A stretch of 8,558 bases of DNA, taken from positions 1 through 8,558 of the forward strand of contig CABQKL010000079.1 of the NCBI GenBank assembly GCA_902464645.1, in the 5' to 3' direction. Of this stretch, positions 6,370 to 8,558 are shown in pieces; within the stretch, counting starts at the first letter, position 1; every line of letters starts with the position of its first letter. The stretch comes from an uncultured Collinsella sp. (GTDB lineage: Bacteria > Actinomycetota > Coriobacteriia > Coriobacteriales > Coriobacteriaceae). The position numbers were made by a program, and so were the translations under genes. The notes beneath the pieces were generated by a model. The model was not told where the DNA came from and did not search any database. It was given only the letters and a program-made list of their open reading frames with translations.

Positions 6370-7692
6370 CTAATCGTCCTTGTTGTCCTTCATGACAACG
6401 GTGGTCTCGGTGTGGCTGAAGGTGTCGTGCTTCTCGGTCAGGTCGAGCTCGCCGCAGTAGCAATCGGCGTGGGTGGCCTCGTTGGCCGTCTTGAGCTGGC
6501 CCACCAGCAGCACGTCTGCGATGACCACGATGATCAGCGGCGCGACGATGTTGATGAGGATGCCCTCGATATCAAAGGTGAGGTAATCCAGATCGAAGGC
6601 GTTCTCTCCCATAAAGAGAATCTGGGAGAGGACAAATCCGATCACGAAGAACAGCATCGAGGCGATAGCGAGCTTGGGCTTGGAGCAGGGAAGCTCGCCG
6701 ACCATGCGACCGGTTTGGCCGTTCATGGCAAACAGGTAACTCTTGCCGTTCCACGAGGTGGAGAGCATCCACACGGGGAACAGGGCGTAGTCGCTGTCTT
6801 CCCAGGTGTAGTCGAGCTGCTTGCTTTCGACCGTGGCGTCGTCGTACTCGTCGACGACGGTCTCGCGCAGGGCCGAGATCGTGCTCTCCTCCATGCGGCG
6901 CTCGGCACGTGCCTTGCAGGTTTCGCAATCCTCGTCATAGCGGTTGGCGATGTAGCCGGGCATATAAGCGACCGAGAACGGGCGCAGCGCGTCGTAGTCA
7001 AACGGCTCGATGGCGTCCATATGGCCGTCGGGCATCTTGGACGATCCGTCGACGGGCACGCGCTCAAACGAGATATTGCCTTTGCGGTAGGCATCGTAGT
7101 GGTCGGTGGTCGTGACGGTGCGGTCGGATTCTTCGGTTACGGTCTCGTTGGTCGCATCAAAGTACACTTCGCCGTCCACGCGGGCGCCGTAGAGCCAAAA
7201 CGGCACGTAAACGCCTTGGACCTCGTCGATGTGGTTGCCGGTGACAAAGCTCTTGGGCAGCAGGATTTTGCCCTTGTAGTGCTCCTTGAGCGCGGCCATG
7301 ACATCGTCGCGCCCGAGCTTAAACGGAATCACCAGGTCGGGTGAGAAGTCGCCCGAGAGCTGGCCGGGTGCCACGGCGGAGTTGCCGCAGTATGGGCAGG
7401 TGGTGACGGCGACGGTGCCGTCCGAGACCAGCTCGGCACCGCACGACGAGCAGATGTAGCCGGCGTTTTGAGCCAGCTCCTGCACGGCATCGTCGGCAGC
7501 AGGTTTGGGAGCCGCGGCTGCGGCATCGGCTTTGGCGTCTGCCTCGTCCTGGCGCTCGCGATAGAGGGCCTCGACTTCTTCGACTTCAAAACGCGAATCG
7601 CAGTAGTCGCAGACGAGCTTTTGCTCGGCGCTGGCAAAGTGAAGGGGGCCACCGCAGGCAGGGCACTGATAGTTGACGCTCTCGAAGGCCAT
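6370..7692 (-). CDS. Zinc-ribbon protein with two C-terminal transmembrane helices (YdjG-like)
   Basis: Predicted membrane protein with a large cytoplasmic zinc-binding N terminus. The first zinc ribbon has C10, C13, C28, C31; after an Ala-rich charged spacer, the second has C81, C84, C99, C102. A long middle domain contains VYVPFWLYGARVDGEVYFDA (about 161-180) and, before the membrane, FPVWMLSTSWNGKSYLFAMN plus GQTGRMVGELP, a pattern I associate with this family. Hydrophobic spans lie at about 341-361 and 377-400. Two extra cysteine pairs (C256/C259 and C411/C413) are present. Such proteins are often labelled TFIIB-type zinc ribbon or wrongly as PriA helicase; no helicase motif exists here. 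AAAGGA at 7699-7704 precedes the ATG by six bases. It lies 24 bases after the DUF4428 gene and 48 before the SPFH gene, an obvious operon. Likely the membrane anchor for the SPFH assembly; exact function unknown. Confidence 0.85.
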   Translation of the reverse strand: MAFESVNYQCPACGGPLHFASAEQKLVCDYCDSRFEVEEVEALYRERQDEADAKADAAAAAPKPAADDAVQELAQNAGYICSSCGAELVSDGTVAVTTCPYCGNSAVAPGQLSGDFSPDLVIPFKLGRDDVMAALKEHYKGKILLPKSFVTGNHIDEVQGVYVPFWLYGARVDGEVYFDATNETVTEESDRTVTTTDHYDAYRKGNISFERVPVDGSSKMPDGHMDAIEPFDYDALRPFSVAYMPGYIANRYDEDCETCKARAERRMEESTISALRETVVDEYDDATVESKQLDYTWEDSDYALFPVWMLSTSWNGKSYLFAMNGQTGRMVGELPCSKPKLAIASMLFFVIGFVLSQILFMGENAFDLDYLTFDIEGILINIVAPLIIVVIADVLLVGQLKTANEATHADCYCGELDLTEKHDTFSHTETTVVMKDNKDD

Positions 7693-7716
7693 GATCGGTC
7701 CTTTCCTTGCCGGAGG

Positions 7717-8454
7717 CTATGCGCCGATGGCGCCGCCGCAGTATTCGCAGCGCCCACTGGCATCGGGAATGGTGGTGGCTCCGCAGAAGGGGCAGGTGAC
7801 CGCGGTCTTGGGGGCCTTGGCGGCCACGACGCTGTCGCGCGTTTCCTGACGCAGCTGCACCAGCGCGTCGCGGACCTCGGTTGCCTGGCGCTTGGCCTCG
7901 CGGTATTCGATGGAACCGCGCTGATCGATGGTGGAGTCGTTCACGCGCAGGTTGATCTCGGTAAAGTACGGCGTGTTGACGTGAATGGTCAGGTTAAAGT
8001 CGTAATCCAGGTCATAGCGCGGCGGATTGTAGCTCTCGCGCTCGCCGTCCTTGGTCTCGCGATAGATCTCGGTGCGCTGCTCGTCGATATCCATATCGCA
8101 GCCGAGTACCTGCGAGAACTCGATGATGTCGGGGTTGGCATCGCGCCAGCGGCTCTGCGAGGTAATGATCAGCAGGCCCGCGTCTTCGTCGAGCATGATG
8201 TTGGTGCGCCCGGCAGAGAGCGTGCGCGTAGGGTTGAACGACGCCAGGCGTTCGGCATTGGCCTCGCGGTAGGCGAGTTGCTCGCGGATATCGTCCGCGG
8301 TGCTAGAGCGATAGCCGTGGAAGTAGGGGGAGAGCTTGCCGGCACACTCTTTGCACAGGTAGCCTTCGCTGATCTTGGTCTTTCCCAAAAGTCCCAGCTC
8401 GGTACCGCAAATCGCGCACTCTTTCTTTTCGAACATCTTGTCAAAGAAGCCCAT
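7717..8454 (-). CDS. DUF4428-type protein with zinc ribbons at both ends
   Basis: Soluble protein, first gene of the leftward cluster. The N terminus carries a four-cysteine site of DUF4428 type: C13, C16 in CAICGTELGLLGK and C34, C37 in YLCKEC. The middle (about 75-190) alternates strands, with TNIMLDEDAGLLIIT and FNLTIHVNTPYF, a beta-rich domain seen after DUF4428 in similar proteins; it may bind lipid or protein, but that is a guess. A helical segment (about 180-210) leads to a second zinc ribbon: C221, C224, C236, C239. No signal peptide or membrane span is visible, so it is probably cytoplasmic. GGGAGG at 8460-8465 lies five bases before the ATG and fixes the start. The next gene begins 24 bases after its stop, so the two are surely co-transcribed. 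Function unknown; context suggests a partner of the SPFH/zinc-ribbon membrane complex. Confidence 0.87.
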   Translation of the reverse strand: MGFFDKMFEKKECAICGTELGLLGKTKISEGYLCKECAGKLSPYFHGYRSSTADDIREQLAYREANAERLASFNPTRTLSAGRTNIMLDEDAGLLIITSQSRWRDANPDIIEFSQVLGCDMDIDEQRTEIYRETKDGERESYNPPRYDLDYDFNLTIHVNTPYFTEINLRVNDSTIDQRGSIEYREAKRQATEVRDALVQLRQETRDSVVAAKAPKTAVTCPFCGATTIPDASGRCEYCGGAIGA

Positions 8455-8460
8455 GGCTGC

Positions 8461-8504
8461 CTCCCATCAACAGGTAGCGTGTGTCACTTTTGATGATGGG
8501 GGAG
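8461..8504 (-). promoter_or_regulatory. Possible leader hairpin overlapping the DUF4428 gene's ribosome binding site
   Basis: In the minus-strand leader, CCCATCA (8494-8500) can pair with TGATGGG (8463-8469), and a further CTC/GAG pairing is possible past a two-base bulge. The right-hand arm includes part of the GGGAGG ribosome binding site, so folding would hide it. The loop is long (24 bases) and the stem short, so this is only a candidate. The remaining leader up to the window end holds no gene and no promoter I can call with confidence. Confidence 0.25.
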
Positions 8505-8558
8505 TGCGCGATCTTTCACGATACCCAGACGGCTCAACGAGTCTCCACAACTGGGACA

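Noticed and set aside
6412..7344. 310-residue open frame opposite the membrane zinc-ribbon gene
   Set aside because: Antisense shadow; the minus-strand protein has paired CxxC sites and membrane spans that a chance frame would not.
6370..7692. PriA-type helicase or TFIIB-like transcription factor for the zinc-ribbon membrane protein
   Set aside because: These names come from zinc-ribbon similarity alone. There is no Walker motif or helicase domain, and two membrane spans are present.
7468..8493. 341-residue open frame on the plus strand opposite the DUF4428 gene and part of its neighbour
   Set aside because: It runs through two genes with conserved zinc ribbons and has the typical repetitive composition of an antisense frame in high-GC DNA.
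8509..8550. Sigma-70 type promoter for the minus-strand cluster (TATCGT as -10, TTGTGG or TTGAGC as -35)
   Set aside because: The spacings (21-22 bases, or far too short) do not fit, and the -10 matches only four of six consensus positions.

Overview
The window looks like ordinary chromosomal DNA of a high-GC Gram-positive bacterium. The style fits a Coriobacteriia member such as Collinsella: GC-rich codon use, a Gram-positive type lipoprotein, and a locus pairing two different membrane sensors with one LuxR-type regulator. That assignment is inference from gene style; there is no rRNA or marker gene to settle it. I see no tRNA, rRNA, CRISPR array, insertion sequence or prophage gene.

Left part (1-3972, plus strand): a tightly packed three-gene signalling operon. 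The first gene encodes a large multi-spanning sensor whose C-terminal half looks like a histidine kinase that has lost its phospho-accepting histidine and ATP-binding residues. The second encodes a five-span histidine kinase with all key residues. The third encodes a NarL/LuxR-type response regulator with an intact phosphorylation site. Neighbouring genes overlap by a few bases, so translation is probably coupled. The likely scheme is that the degenerate sensor modulates the active kinase, which phosphorylates the regulator. The signal and target genes cannot be read from the sequence.

Middle (3973-4162): a convergent intergenic gap with two perfect inverted repeats that probably terminate transcription from each side.

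Right part (4163-8454, minus strand, transcribed right to left): a DUF4428-type zinc-ribbon protein, a zinc-ribbon protein with two C-terminal membrane spans, and an SPFH/Band 7 (flotillin-like) protein with two zinc ribbons at its C terminus, followed by a secreted lipoprotein. The first three resemble the membrane-associated zinc-ribbon plus SPFH cassette typified by Bacillus subtilis YdjG/YdjI, linked there to PspA-type envelope stress. No PspA gene lies in this window. The three cassette proteins each carry two zinc ribbons and probably form one membrane-linked assembly. The lipoprotein is separated by a small hairpin and may or may not belong to the unit.
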